Source of the DNA: Deltaproteobacteria bacterium
GTDB lineage: Bacteria > Myxococcota_A > UBA9042 > DTJE01
Assembly: GCA_029555025.1 (NCBI GenBank)
Contig: JAKPTZ010000021.1
Coordinates: 1-34,857, forward strand
Length of the DNA stretch: 34,857 nucleotides
Reading direction: 5' to 3'
Shown here: positions 26,066 through 33,640 of the stretch, in pieces
Layout: every line of letters begins with the position of its first letter
How positions within the stretch are numbered: position 1 is the stretch's first letter
Translations under genes and position numbers: made by a program
Notes under the pieces: generated by a model
Databases searched by the model: none
Seen by the model: the letters and a program-made list of their open reading frames with translations, nothing else
What the model was told of the DNA's origin: nothing

Positions 26066-28774
26066 ATGAGGTTTCATCTCGCAATTCCGGCAATTTTCGC
26101 TGTCGCGTCGCTGTGCTTCGTTACCGGGTGTTCCGGTGGCGGCGTTGCGGTCGATGCGCCTGGGGCGGACGATTCGGAATGGTTCGACGTGGTATCCGAT
26201 GAAGGCACTGAAGATGCCGGGATCGAAGATGCAGGGCTCGACGCCAGGCCGGATCAGGGGGGTCAGGACGTCGGTGAAGCCGATAACGGGCAGGGTGAAT
26301 CATATCCCAACGCATGCCGGGGCTTCGACCAGCCGTCGGGGACTTCGTGCACCGGAACCAGCGCGGTCGGTTGCTGCGACGACCTTGGCCGGGTGGTCTG
26401 GTGCCAGGACAACTCGCTGTACTGCTTTGACTGCAACCTGAATCCGAAGGACAGCCAGTCGTGCGGATGGCGTGTCGTGGAAAAGTTCGCCGGATACGAT
26501 TGCGGCGGCAGCGGTGCCGATCCGGCAGGCATATTCCCCCTTGAATGCGGCGATACGTGTATTCCCGACTGCGAGGGCCGCGACTGCGGTTCGGACGGCT
26601 GTGGCGGTTATTGCGGCACTTGCGGTGAGGGGCTTCTGTGCGAATCCGGTCGGTGCGTGCAGCCGGGCGCCGAATACCCGGACGTCTGCCGCGGCTTCCA
26701 GGAGCCGAGCGGCGGGACGTGTCCCGGTTACATAAGCACCTATGGATGCTGCGATGCCCAGGGCAGGGTCGTCTGGTGCGATCGCGGTCGGATTTACTGC
26801 AACGATTGCAGCCGTAACCCGGCCCCGCAGAATTCGTGCGGCTGGTTTGAGATGGAGGCCTTTCGCGGATACGACTGCGGCGGATCCGGCGAGGATCCCG
26901 AAGGTCTGGCGATACGCGAATGCGGCGCGACGTGCCAGCCGGAGTGTGATGGAGCCCAGTGCGGCCCTGACGGTTGCGGCGGGCTTTGCGGCGCCTGCGT
27001 GCAGGATCGCATATGCAGCGCCGGGCAGTGCGTCGTGCCGGCCGGCGGCGTGCTGACAGGTTCCTTGAAGTATCAGGTAATTCTTCCCGAATACGATGGC
27101 ACGGCCGTCAATCTCGGGCAGACGGTCGTCAGGGATGCGGCGCGCGTCCCGGTTGCCGTGGTCGATTCGTCCGGTGCGGTGATTGGCCGGGCATCCGTCG
27201 GTGAAGACGGCACCTTCCGGGTGGGACTGGAAAAGGCCCTGAAAGGTGGTGAAACGCTCGTCGTCACGGCGGGCTACATGCCGGCTGGGCTGATGCTGGT
27301 GGCCGTCCTTCGTCCCGAGCCGGTCGTCGAGCCGGGCTCGTTCTCTTCGCCGATGTGGTCCTGGAGCATGCCGGTCACCGGGATGGACGTCGGCACGAAG
27401 ACGATAACCGTTGAACAGGGTTCCGGCGCGATCCACGTGTTCAGGATGGCCGTCCTTGGCATGGATCGGATCCTTGAACACCTGGCGAAGACGACGTACG
27501 GGTTGCCAGGCCTGGCTCTTCTCTGGGCTCCGGACGCGCCGTGGAGCGTCGGACTGGCCTTCGGCAAGGTTGCCCAGAAGATCCAGGACGGGCCGTACAT
27601 GCCCCAGTCCATCTTCGTGGGCGGCGGCGACGGCACTTCCGGTCCATGGGGCGAGGCGGTCATCCTTCACGAGTTCGGTCATTACATCACGAACAATTTC
27701 ACGAAGCACGATTCGCCCGGCGGAAGCCATTACGTCGGTGAACTGATTTCACCGCCGTTTGCGTGGGCCGAGGCGTTCTCGAACTTCTTCGGCGTATCGA
27801 CCCAGTCGCAACTGGCCGGAGCCCCGAACGGCCGGATGTGGCTGATTGTCGATTACGGAAAGGGCGCGAAGGCCGGATGGTGGATTGACTACGCGTCAGG
27901 GACGAGTACCGTCGGGGGCTTCAAGCAGCCGGTCGCGGCCGAAGGCATGACCCAGTACCTGGACGAGAATTACCTGACATCCATGTTGTGGGATCTGTGG
28001 GACGGGCTGGAGTTCGCGGACGACGACGCCGACGGAACCGCCCTTGGAACCGGAAGGTTCCTGAAGGCGATGGTAACGGATCGATTCCTTGACATGAACC
28101 GTGGCGCGGTCGGGGTCGATTTTGTCGATTTTGTCGATTCGGTTCTTTGTGCCGAGCCCGGCCTGAAGACTTCAGTGACCGCGACAATAAAGGACTTCCT
28201 GAAGTTTCCTTATGACGGCCAGCCGTCCTGCCCGGCCTCGGCCGCCGTCGCGGCGGTTCCTGTCACCATGCCGGCCCAGGCCGGCGGCGTATCGGCGAAG
28301 GCGGCGTGGCCGCGCAATCCGTCCATGACGTGGGCGATGGGCAGGGACGCCCGCTTTGGCGGCGATGCATCGCTTGACGGTTCGTTAAGGCCTCCGCTGC
28401 AAGTCGAAGTGTCGGGAATGAAGGTCGGCGACGAAGTCGTCCTTACGGCGACGGTAACCGTGACACCCGGCCTTCGTTCGGCCCCGGTTCTTGCGTTATC
28501 CCTGCCCGAAGGGGCGACCCTGGTCAAGGGCGCGCCCGTCGAACGCCTGGACATTTCCCAGGGGGGAATGGTGCTTGCACGTACCTTCCGCGTCAGGGCC
28601 CTGAACGGTCAGGTCGCTGTCGCCGTGTCCGCGGGTGACGATAAGTCCGGCGCGATGGCGCGGGCCGCCTGGCCGGCCCTCGCTGAAGTGCGGTCTTCTG
28701 GAATCGGCCTGGCACGTCCCATTGTCCCGGCCGTCATCGATGGAGTCCGCCACACCACGGCCATACCATTCTGA
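26066..28774 (+). CDS. Lipoprotein with two 18-Cys modules and a zinc-metalloprotease-like domain
   Basis: A 902-residue lipoprotein (lipobox VTGC, Cys22) with GGAGG 5 bases before the ATG. After an Asp-rich linker come two tandem modules of about 124 residues (about 80-328), each with 18 Cys in the same order and ending in a DGCGGxCGxC motif. Next is a beta domain (about 330-455), then a protease-like domain with HEFGHYI (His535, His539, Glu536) and a probable third ligand Glu569 in AWAEAFSNFF, the spacing of gluzincins. The last 125 residues look like an Ig-type domain (VSGMKVGDEVVLTATVTVTP). It probably acts at the cell surface. I cannot assign a peptidase family. Confidence 0.82.
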   Translation: MRFHLAIPAIFAVASLCFVTGCSGGGVAVDAPGADDSEWFDVVSDEGTEDAGIEDAGLDARPDQGGQDVGEADNGQGESYPNACRGFDQPSGTSCTGTSAVGCCDDLGRVVWCQDNSLYCFDCNLNPKDSQSCGWRVVEKFAGYDCGGSGADPAGIFPLECGDTCIPDCEGRDCGSDGCGGYCGTCGEGLLCESGRCVQPGAEYPDVCRGFQEPSGGTCPGYISTYGCCDAQGRVVWCDRGRIYCNDCSRNPAPQNSCGWFEMEAFRGYDCGGSGEDPEGLAIRECGATCQPECDGAQCGPDGCGGLCGACVQDRICSAGQCVVPAGGVLTGSLKYQVILPEYDGTAVNLGQTVVRDAARVPVAVVDSSGAVIGRASVGEDGTFRVGLEKALKGGETLVVTAGYMPAGLMLVAVLRPEPVVEPGSFSSPMWSWSMPVTGMDVGTKTITVEQGSGAIHVFRMAVLGMDRILEHLAKTTYGLPGLALLWAPDAPWSVGLAFGKVAQKIQDGPYMPQSIFVGGGDGTSGPWGEAVILHEFGHYITNNFTKHDSPGGSHYVGELISPPFAWAEAFSNFFGVSTQSQLAGAPNGRMWLIVDYGKGAKAGWWIDYASGTSTVGGFKQPVAAEGMTQYLDENYLTSMLWDLWDGLEFADDDADGTALGTGRFLKAMVTDRFLDMNRGAVGVDFVDFVDSVLCAEPGLKTSVTATIKDFLKFPYDGQPSCPASAAVAAVPVTMPAQAGGVSAKAAWPRNPSMTWAMGRDARFGGDASLDGSLRPPLQVEVSGMKVGDEVVLTATVTVTPGLRSAPVLALSLPEGATLVKGAPVERLDISQGGMVLARTFRVRALNGQVAVAVSAGDDKSGAMARAAWPALAEVRSSGIGLARPIVPAVIDGVRHTTAIPF
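26303..27046 (+). repeat. Tandem duplication of a Cys-rich module (about 372 nt units)
   Basis: Two in-frame copies begin at 26303 (YPNACRGF) and 26675 (YPDVCRGF). Both carry CGW, YDCGGSG and DGCGG landmarks and 18 Cys; the second has one extra residue between its second and third Cys. The two copies are clearly diverged, so the duplication is old and retained. Confidence 0.85.
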
Positions 28775-28853
28775 AAAGGCAGGGTCGGTCATCCAGGCTG
28801 AATCCTTTTCGGCGATATTGTGTGCAGCTCGATTCGACCTGGCGATCCCGACG

Positions 28854-29720
28854 TCAGAAAGTCACGGCGATGCCGACGCTGGTTGCCACCCAGGCCCCAA
28901 TCGATGAAGCCGTTTTTTCCTGGCCGGTACCGGGGTCCTTACGGAATGTCCAGCAGATTTCGGGGCCCGCCTCGGCGGCGATGAAGACGTGCAGCTTTTC
29001 GGAAACCAGGAACTCGGCGCCCACGTGTCCGGCGAACGCAAGGCCCAGCTTGAAGTCGGGATGAACGCGCAGCGTCACGGGAACCTTCATTCCACCGAAT
29101 ACCAGGACCTTTTCGGAAACCATCCCGCTTATAAGAAGCTGGGGAAAGACAAGGTTCATCAGGAAGCTGTTTGTCGGATGCAGTCCGACCCCGAACGACA
29201 GATCGGCCACGAGGGCGATTTGAAGAGAGTTCCTGTCATATCCGTTCAGCTTCAGGCGGGCGCCGATGTTTGTCGCGACAAGGGGCGAACTGGAAGTCAC
29301 CTTGTCCCAGTAGTTGATCGAGAAGAACGGATCGACTTCCAGGTGCCTGACGACGGGCAGGCTGAACATAACGGTCAGCCCCGGGAACCCGGCGGAAATA
29401 TCGGTCGTGTATTTGCCTGGCGGTTCGACCCCTGCGCCCTGGCTCGTCCACGAAAGATTGAATGCGCGTGGCGGTTCGCTTTCATCCACGGCCGCCGCAT
29501 CGCCGGCCGCCGCTCCGGGCGAAGCAGGTGGTTTTTCGCCGTCGGCTTGCGTCGTGTCTGCGGCCGGCTCCGAATCCGCTTCAGTCGCCTGTTCCGCCGC
29601 CGGCTGGGTGACGGCAGCCGCGCTGTCCGTCGATGCCGGCGGTTCTTCCCCGGCCGAAGCCATGGCCGGGATGGCGGCAGCCGCCGTTACGGCCAGGATC
29701 AATTTCAGGAATTTCAACAT
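28854..29720 (-). CDS. Outer-membrane beta-barrel protein, function unknown
   Basis: A 288-residue protein. The ATG at 29720 has GAGGG upstream and gives a Sec signal peptide (MLKFLKLILAV...AMASA). Residues about 24-85 are low-complexity Ala/Glu/Asp/Pro. The rest alternates polar and hydrophobic residues in short strands (KYTTDISAGFPGLTVMFSLP, LQIALVADLSFGVGLHP, LGLAFAGHVGAEFLVSEKLH) and ends in VTF with a C-terminal Phe, as BAM-inserted barrels do. No family is recognised. It follows truD by 38 bases. A TATAAT on the minus strand at 29757-29752, at the end of truD, could give it a separate promoter. Confidence 0.75.
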   Translation of the reverse strand: MLKFLKLILAVTAAAAIPAMASAGEEPPASTDSAAAVTQPAAEQATEADSEPAADTTQADGEKPPASPGAAAGDAAAVDESEPPRAFNLSWTSQGAGVEPPGKYTTDISAGFPGLTVMFSLPVVRHLEVDPFFSINYWDKVTSSSPLVATNIGARLKLNGYDRNSLQIALVADLSFGVGLHPTNSFLMNLVFPQLLISGMVSEKVLVFGGMKVPVTLRVHPDFKLGLAFAGHVGAEFLVSEKLHVFIAAEAGPEICWTFRKDPGTGQEKTASSIGAWVATSVGIAVTF

Positions 29721-29758
29721 TTCGACCCTCAGAATCCGGCCAGGTGACGTGATTATAA

Positions 29759-30880
29759 TCATATCCCGCGGGTATCGTTTACAAACTCGCGCATCAGGAC
29801 GGAAGCATAACTTCCCTTTGGCAGGGCGAAATCGAAAACGATGCGATCATCGACGACATCGACCGACATCGCTTCCGGCACCACGACTATTTCGCGCCGC
29901 GTCCCCTCGGCAAGCTTTCCGGCGGCCCCCCAGGCCCTGGCATCAAGTCCGGCCGCATCCTGGATCGCCTTTTCCCTGGTGCCGGCGATTCCCTGCGCCG
30001 ACATCAACTTTGTCCCGAACATCGGCCCGGTGATCTGGATTTCACCGGCTTCCAGCCTGGCCTGATCCGTGTCGGGCTCTTCACAAGTGAACATGCCGCC
30101 GGTAACGGTTTTTGCGAGCACGTCGCCGGCAAGGACCGTCCTGGAAAGGCCATCCGCGAACCGGGCCTTGACCCACAGGTTGAAAAGCGCCGACTGGACG
30201 GCGGAAACCGACATGCGGCGTTCGAAGTTCCCAATCCTTCGTCCGTGCCGCCCACCCGGCGCCGAAGGGTCGATTCCAAGAACGCCCAGCCCCATCACCA
30301 GGGATTCTTCGTTCCGGCCGAACCGCTGGCTCCCGAACAGGTTGGGAAAGCCGCTTGCCGACACGGTGGCCGCCGCCGACTTCAGTTCTTCGATGCACGA
30401 CGTGTCGGCGCCACGGATCGCAATCCGGAAGCGGTTTCCCCGCAGATGCCCGGGCTTCAGCTTGTTGGTGTGCCGTGTCTGCTGGATTACGGATATGCCG
30501 GGAACCCCCGGCCAGTCCGGATCGTCGGGCCTGAAGAGTCCGCGTTCCTCGACAGCCCTTGCCGGCAGGGAAATCCACTGGGTCGTCACGGCCCGCCTGT
30601 CCTTGGTTCCGGCGGTTCCGATCTCTTCCTCGCGTATTCCCGCCGCCCTGGCGATGATGCGAATCATGTCGCCGCCGGCGATGTCACGCTTCCTGACGTT
30701 AAGCATCAGGTGGTCGCCTTCGCCGGAAAACGGGTAAGCCGGAATCTCATCGACCATGAAATCTTCCGGTTCCGTCTTGATGGCCCCCGAAACCCGTGGA
30801 GTGTCTGGCGATGCGAAGGGAAGGGCCGCCATGTCGGCGCCCCCCCTGAGGAAGTCCAGGAGCTGGTTCCTGTCAATCAC
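29759..30880 (-). CDS. truD: tRNA pseudouridine(13) synthase TruD
   Basis: A 373-residue RNA-modifying enzyme that converts uridine 13 of certain tRNAs to pseudouridine. The catalytic Asp94 is in GTAGTKDRRAVTTQ, and other signatures are KTEPEDFMVDEI, NKLKPGHLRGNRFRI and the FGSQRFG motif. The start is a GTG at 30880 with GGAGG 7 bases upstream, and it overlaps the tsaC stop (GTGA). Length is slightly above the 349 of E. coli. It forms a tRNA-modification pair with tsaC. Confidence 0.95.
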   Translation of the reverse strand: MIDRNQLLDFLRGGADMAALPFASPDTPRVSGAIKTEPEDFMVDEIPAYPFSGEGDHLMLNVRKRDIAGGDMIRIIARAAGIREEEIGTAGTKDRRAVTTQWISLPARAVEERGLFRPDDPDWPGVPGISVIQQTRHTNKLKPGHLRGNRFRIAIRGADTSCIEELKSAAATVSASGFPNLFGSQRFGRNEESLVMGLGVLGIDPSAPGGRHGRRIGNFERRMSVSAVQSALFNLWVKARFADGLSRTVLAGDVLAKTVTGGMFTCEEPDTDQARLEAGEIQITGPMFGTKLMSAQGIAGTREKAIQDAAGLDARAWGAAGKLAEGTRREIVVVPEAMSVDVVDDRIVFDFALPKGSYASVLMREFVNDTRGI

Positions 30881-31509
30881 AGCAGATCCTCCGGGATGGC
30901 GCCGTGCCTTAATACGACCGGTCGGTCATCCTTGAATGAAACCAGTGTCGAAGGAATGCCTCCGATGATCCCGTGGTCAACGACGAACAGATCGCATGCG
31001 TCAAGCAGGGTCTGTTCGACTTCGGCCCAGGAAGTGGCCGGCGGCCTTCCCGAAAAATTGGCGCTTGTTGAAATCAGCGGACATCCGGCCGCCGCCGACA
31101 GGGCGCGTGAAAACGGGTGTGCATCGACCCGGATGGCCACCGTTCCGTCGGTTGCGCGCAGATCGGGCGGCACCGGATCGCTTGCCGGAACGACGAGCGT
31201 CAGCGGACCGGGCCAGTGCCTTGCAGCAAGATCCATCGCCGCCCGCGGCCATATGGCGCCAAGCGCAAGGGCCGATTCGAGTCGGTCGCAAAGCAGTATG
31301 AACGATGTCCTGTCGCGACCCTTAATCCGGGCGATTCGCTGGGCCACCGCCGGGTCGAAGCCGTTCCCGCCGATTCCGTAAACGGTGCCGGCGGGATAGA
31401 CGATCACCCCGCCATCAACGACGGTCCTGCGAACCCGTTCAAGATCTTCCGCCGTGGCCGTGCCGTTTGACAGCAGGACGGTTTTTGCGCCGTAGGTTGA
31501 TGATTTCAT
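30877..31509 (-). CDS. tsaC: L-threonylcarbamoyladenylate synthase (TsaC/Sua5/YrdC family)
   Basis: A 210-residue enzyme that makes threonylcarbamoyl-AMP from Thr, bicarbonate and ATP for the t6A37 modification of tRNA. Signatures are VIVYPAGTVYGIGGNGFD, RIKGRDRTSFILL, HWPGPLTLVVPAS and CPLISTSANFSG. The ATG at 31509 fits the YrdC domain start; its ribosome site is poor. The Sua5 C-terminal domain is absent, so TsaC is the better name. It lies 43 bases after the HEAT-repeat gene and overlaps truD. Confidence 0.93.
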   Translation of the reverse strand: MKSSTYGAKTVLLSNGTATAEDLERVRRTVVDGGVIVYPAGTVYGIGGNGFDPAVAQRIARIKGRDRTSFILLCDRLESALALGAIWPRAAMDLAARHWPGPLTLVVPASDPVPPDLRATDGTVAIRVDAHPFSRALSAAAGCPLISTSANFSGRPPATSWAEVEQTLLDACDLFVVDHGIIGGIPSTLVSFKDDRPVVLRHGAIPEDLL

Positions 31510-31552
31510 TGTTCGATGCCCGGGAAAGGGTCGGTCAGTCCGCCCGGTGGGA

Positions 31553-33460
31553 TCACTTGCGGCCCTGGGCCTTTTTCGGCGCCGGCTGGGCCTTGCTGCC
31601 ACGCGGGCCCTTCTTGGTGGCGGCGGCGCGTTCCAGGATTGCACCGGCCGCAACGGTCTTGACGTATTCGTCCGGATCCTCGATCCCGGCAAGCAGCATC
31701 TGGGGAACTTCGGGTGCCGCCGACTGTCCGATAACGCGGAACGCCGCGGCACGGATCCGGGGGCTTTGATCCTTCATCATCGCGTCGGCGATCTTGAAGG
31801 CGATGTCGGCGTCAAACCTGGCAAGCACGCCAAGCGCGGCGATCCTGGTGTCCTCATAGTTGCTTGCAAGCGCCATTTCCTGCAGAAGGTTGATCCTTAC
31901 CGCCGGCATGTACTTCATGGCCTTCAGGACGGCGTCCCGGGCCCACTGGTACTGGGAGGTCGAGGCCGCCTTCGCGAACGGCGCGAAATCGTCCTTCATG
32001 TCGGCGGCGTATTCAAGGAAGGTACGCTCGCCAAGATTCACAAGGGCCCGCTCGAAGCGGTTCAAGGAGGCGTTGCTGTCGAGCTTCATCATGGCGCCAA
32101 GGACCATCGCCCTGACGGCCGGGTTCGGGTCGTCGGCGGCAGTCCGCAGGATTGCGACGGCATCCTTGTGGTTGACGTCCGCAATCACCTTCAGCGCGGC
32201 CAGCCGAACCTGCTGGTTCGGGTCGAATGCCAGGGAACTGACGCGACCGATGACCTCGCGATCCCTGATTTTGCCCATGGCTTCAATAACGGCCATCTTC
32301 ACGGCAATTTCGCGATCGTTAAGCGCCTTGTGCAGGGCCGGAATCGACTCGACCTGGGCCAGATCGCCGATAGCCTGCGCCGCGGCAGTCCGGACATTCG
32401 GGTTTCCGGCGTTGGACATCAGGTCATAAAGTTGCGGAAGGGCCCGGTTCCCCTTGACCCGTCCAACCGCCCTGACGGCGCCCGGCCGCCTTGCGGCGTC
32501 CGTGCTTTCAACGTCGGCGTCAAGCGCCTTCAGCACGTCCCTGTTGTCGGTCGCCGGGAAGCACATGTAAATCAGGTTGACCATTTCGGGGTTGACGTCG
32601 GGCTTCATCATGGCCCACGCCTTCTGCTGGGCAACGGGGGACGGGGCCGACGCGGCGGCCTTCAGGAAGCGGATCCGGTCGGCCTCGCTTCCGTCCGCAA
32701 GCGGCAGAAGGATGGCGATGGCGTCCTGGTTGCCCTGGCGCGCGGCGGCTTCGGCGGCCATCACCCGAAGCGTGGCGTCCTTTGACTTCATGACGGCGTT
32801 CAAGACAGCCATGTCAATCTTCAGGCCCTTCATGGCCGCGACCTTCACCGCTGGCTCGAATACTTCAGGACGCTTGTCGCCCGCCAGCTTGTCCAGCAGC
32901 GCCGGAAGGACATCCTTGGGAACCTTTTCAAACTTGTCGATGAACCACGCCGGATCGGCCACCAGCCCTTCGGCAAACCATTTGGCCATCACGTCCGGAC
33001 AACCGGAAAGCACGTTGTTCATCAGCAGGTCGCGCGCCGGGTTGGCTGCTTCCAGCAGGGCCGCCTTGAACACCTGGTCGGCACTGGCCGGGGGAAGATA
33101 CCCGACAAGTTCCAGTGCTTCGGCTTCCAGTGGAATCGACTGGTTCCGCAGGCTTTCGGCCACAAGGCCCTGGGCCTTCGGGTCACCAGCAAGCACAAGC
33201 CCGATGATGGCGTGCCTGCGGACCGACCACTGGCTGTCGGCCAGCGAGTCCTGAAGCACCTGGGCCGTCGGACGTCCGACCGCGAAACGCATCGCGCGAA
33301 TCGCTTCGGCGCGGGCGTTGATATCGGTGCTTCTGGAGTTGCGTTCAACGGCCATCCAGGCAAGATCCTGATCCAGCGGAACAGTTTCCTGGGCCACGGC
33401 CGAGAACATCGGAACGGCCAGCATCATTGAAGTCACAAGCGCAAAACCCGCCATTTTCAT
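31553..33460 (-). CDS. Secreted HEAT-repeat protein
   Basis: A 635-residue protein. The ATG at 33460 follows GGAGG by 9 bases and gives a signal peptide (cleavage near SAVAQ/ETV). The whole mature part is built of about 15-18 helical repeats of 30-40 residues with the HEAT pattern, for example VRRHAIIGLVLAGDPKAQGL, VRTAAAQAIGDLAQVESIPA, VRLAALKVIADVNHKDAVAI and IRAAAFRVIGQSAAPEVPQM. The last 20 residues are a basic Lys/Arg/Pro tail. HEAT solenoids bind other proteins; a periplasmic location suggests a scaffold for an envelope complex. No enzyme motif is visible. It has a strong promoter and leads tsaC-truD. Confidence 0.88.
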   Translation of the reverse strand: MKMAGFALVTSMMLAVPMFSAVAQETVPLDQDLAWMAVERNSRSTDINARAEAIRAMRFAVGRPTAQVLQDSLADSQWSVRRHAIIGLVLAGDPKAQGLVAESLRNQSIPLEAEALELVGYLPPASADQVFKAALLEAANPARDLLMNNVLSGCPDVMAKWFAEGLVADPAWFIDKFEKVPKDVLPALLDKLAGDKRPEVFEPAVKVAAMKGLKIDMAVLNAVMKSKDATLRVMAAEAAARQGNQDAIAILLPLADGSEADRIRFLKAAASAPSPVAQQKAWAMMKPDVNPEMVNLIYMCFPATDNRDVLKALDADVESTDAARRPGAVRAVGRVKGNRALPQLYDLMSNAGNPNVRTAAAQAIGDLAQVESIPALHKALNDREIAVKMAVIEAMGKIRDREVIGRVSSLAFDPNQQVRLAALKVIADVNHKDAVAILRTAADDPNPAVRAMVLGAMMKLDSNASLNRFERALVNLGERTFLEYAADMKDDFAPFAKAASTSQYQWARDAVLKAMKYMPAVRINLLQEMALASNYEDTRIAALGVLARFDADIAFKIADAMMKDQSPRIRAAAFRVIGQSAAPEVPQMLLAGIEDPDEYVKTVAAGAILERAAATKKGPRGSKAQPAPKKAQGRK

Positions 33461-33528
33461 GAAACCATTCCTCCGAATGCAGATGTCCGGCAAATATCGT
33501 CAACTTCCCTTTTCCGGGAGGCGCGGAT

Positions 33529-33557
33529 ATTATCCTTCCGATGTATCTGTTTATCAA
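33529..33557 (-). promoter_or_regulatory. Strong sigma-70-type promoter for the HEAT-tsaC-truD operon
   Basis: TTGATA (33557-33552), a 17-base spacer and GATAAT (33534-33529) on the minus strand each match 5 of 6 consensus bases. The leader would be about 60 bases. Confidence 0.6.
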
Positions 33558-33584
33558 AGGTCAGTAATTTTTGCCACAAGAAGG

Positions 33585-33612
33585 CTGCCAAGTTTGCATT
33601 TTTCTGTAAAAT
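33585..33612 (+). promoter_or_regulatory. Candidate promoter for the Cys-rich lipoprotein at the right edge
   Basis: CTGCCA (33585-33590), a 16-base spacer and TAAAAT (33607-33612) precede the ATG at 33641 by about 28 bases. The -10 is good, the -35 moderate. It is divergent from the HEAT-operon promoter in the same AT-rich gap. Confidence 0.4.
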
Positions 33613-33640
33613 GGCAGTCGTACGGCTTTCGGGGTCTCTC

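Noticed and set aside
26300-27730. Long minus-strand open frame (476 codons) opposite the Cys-rich metalloprotease-like lipoprotein
   Set aside because: It has Ala/Arg-rich composition, no signature, and is explained by the codon bias of the opposite gene.
28773-28810. GAAAAGG...CCTTTTC inverted repeat between convergent genes, as a terminator
   Set aside because: The stem is only 7 AT-rich base pairs with a loop of about 24 bases and no T-run; it is too weak to call.
31547-32785. Plus-strand open frame (412 codons) across the HEAT-repeat gene
   Set aside because: It is antisense to regular HEAT repeats, with His/Gly/Arg-rich composition and no family resemblance.
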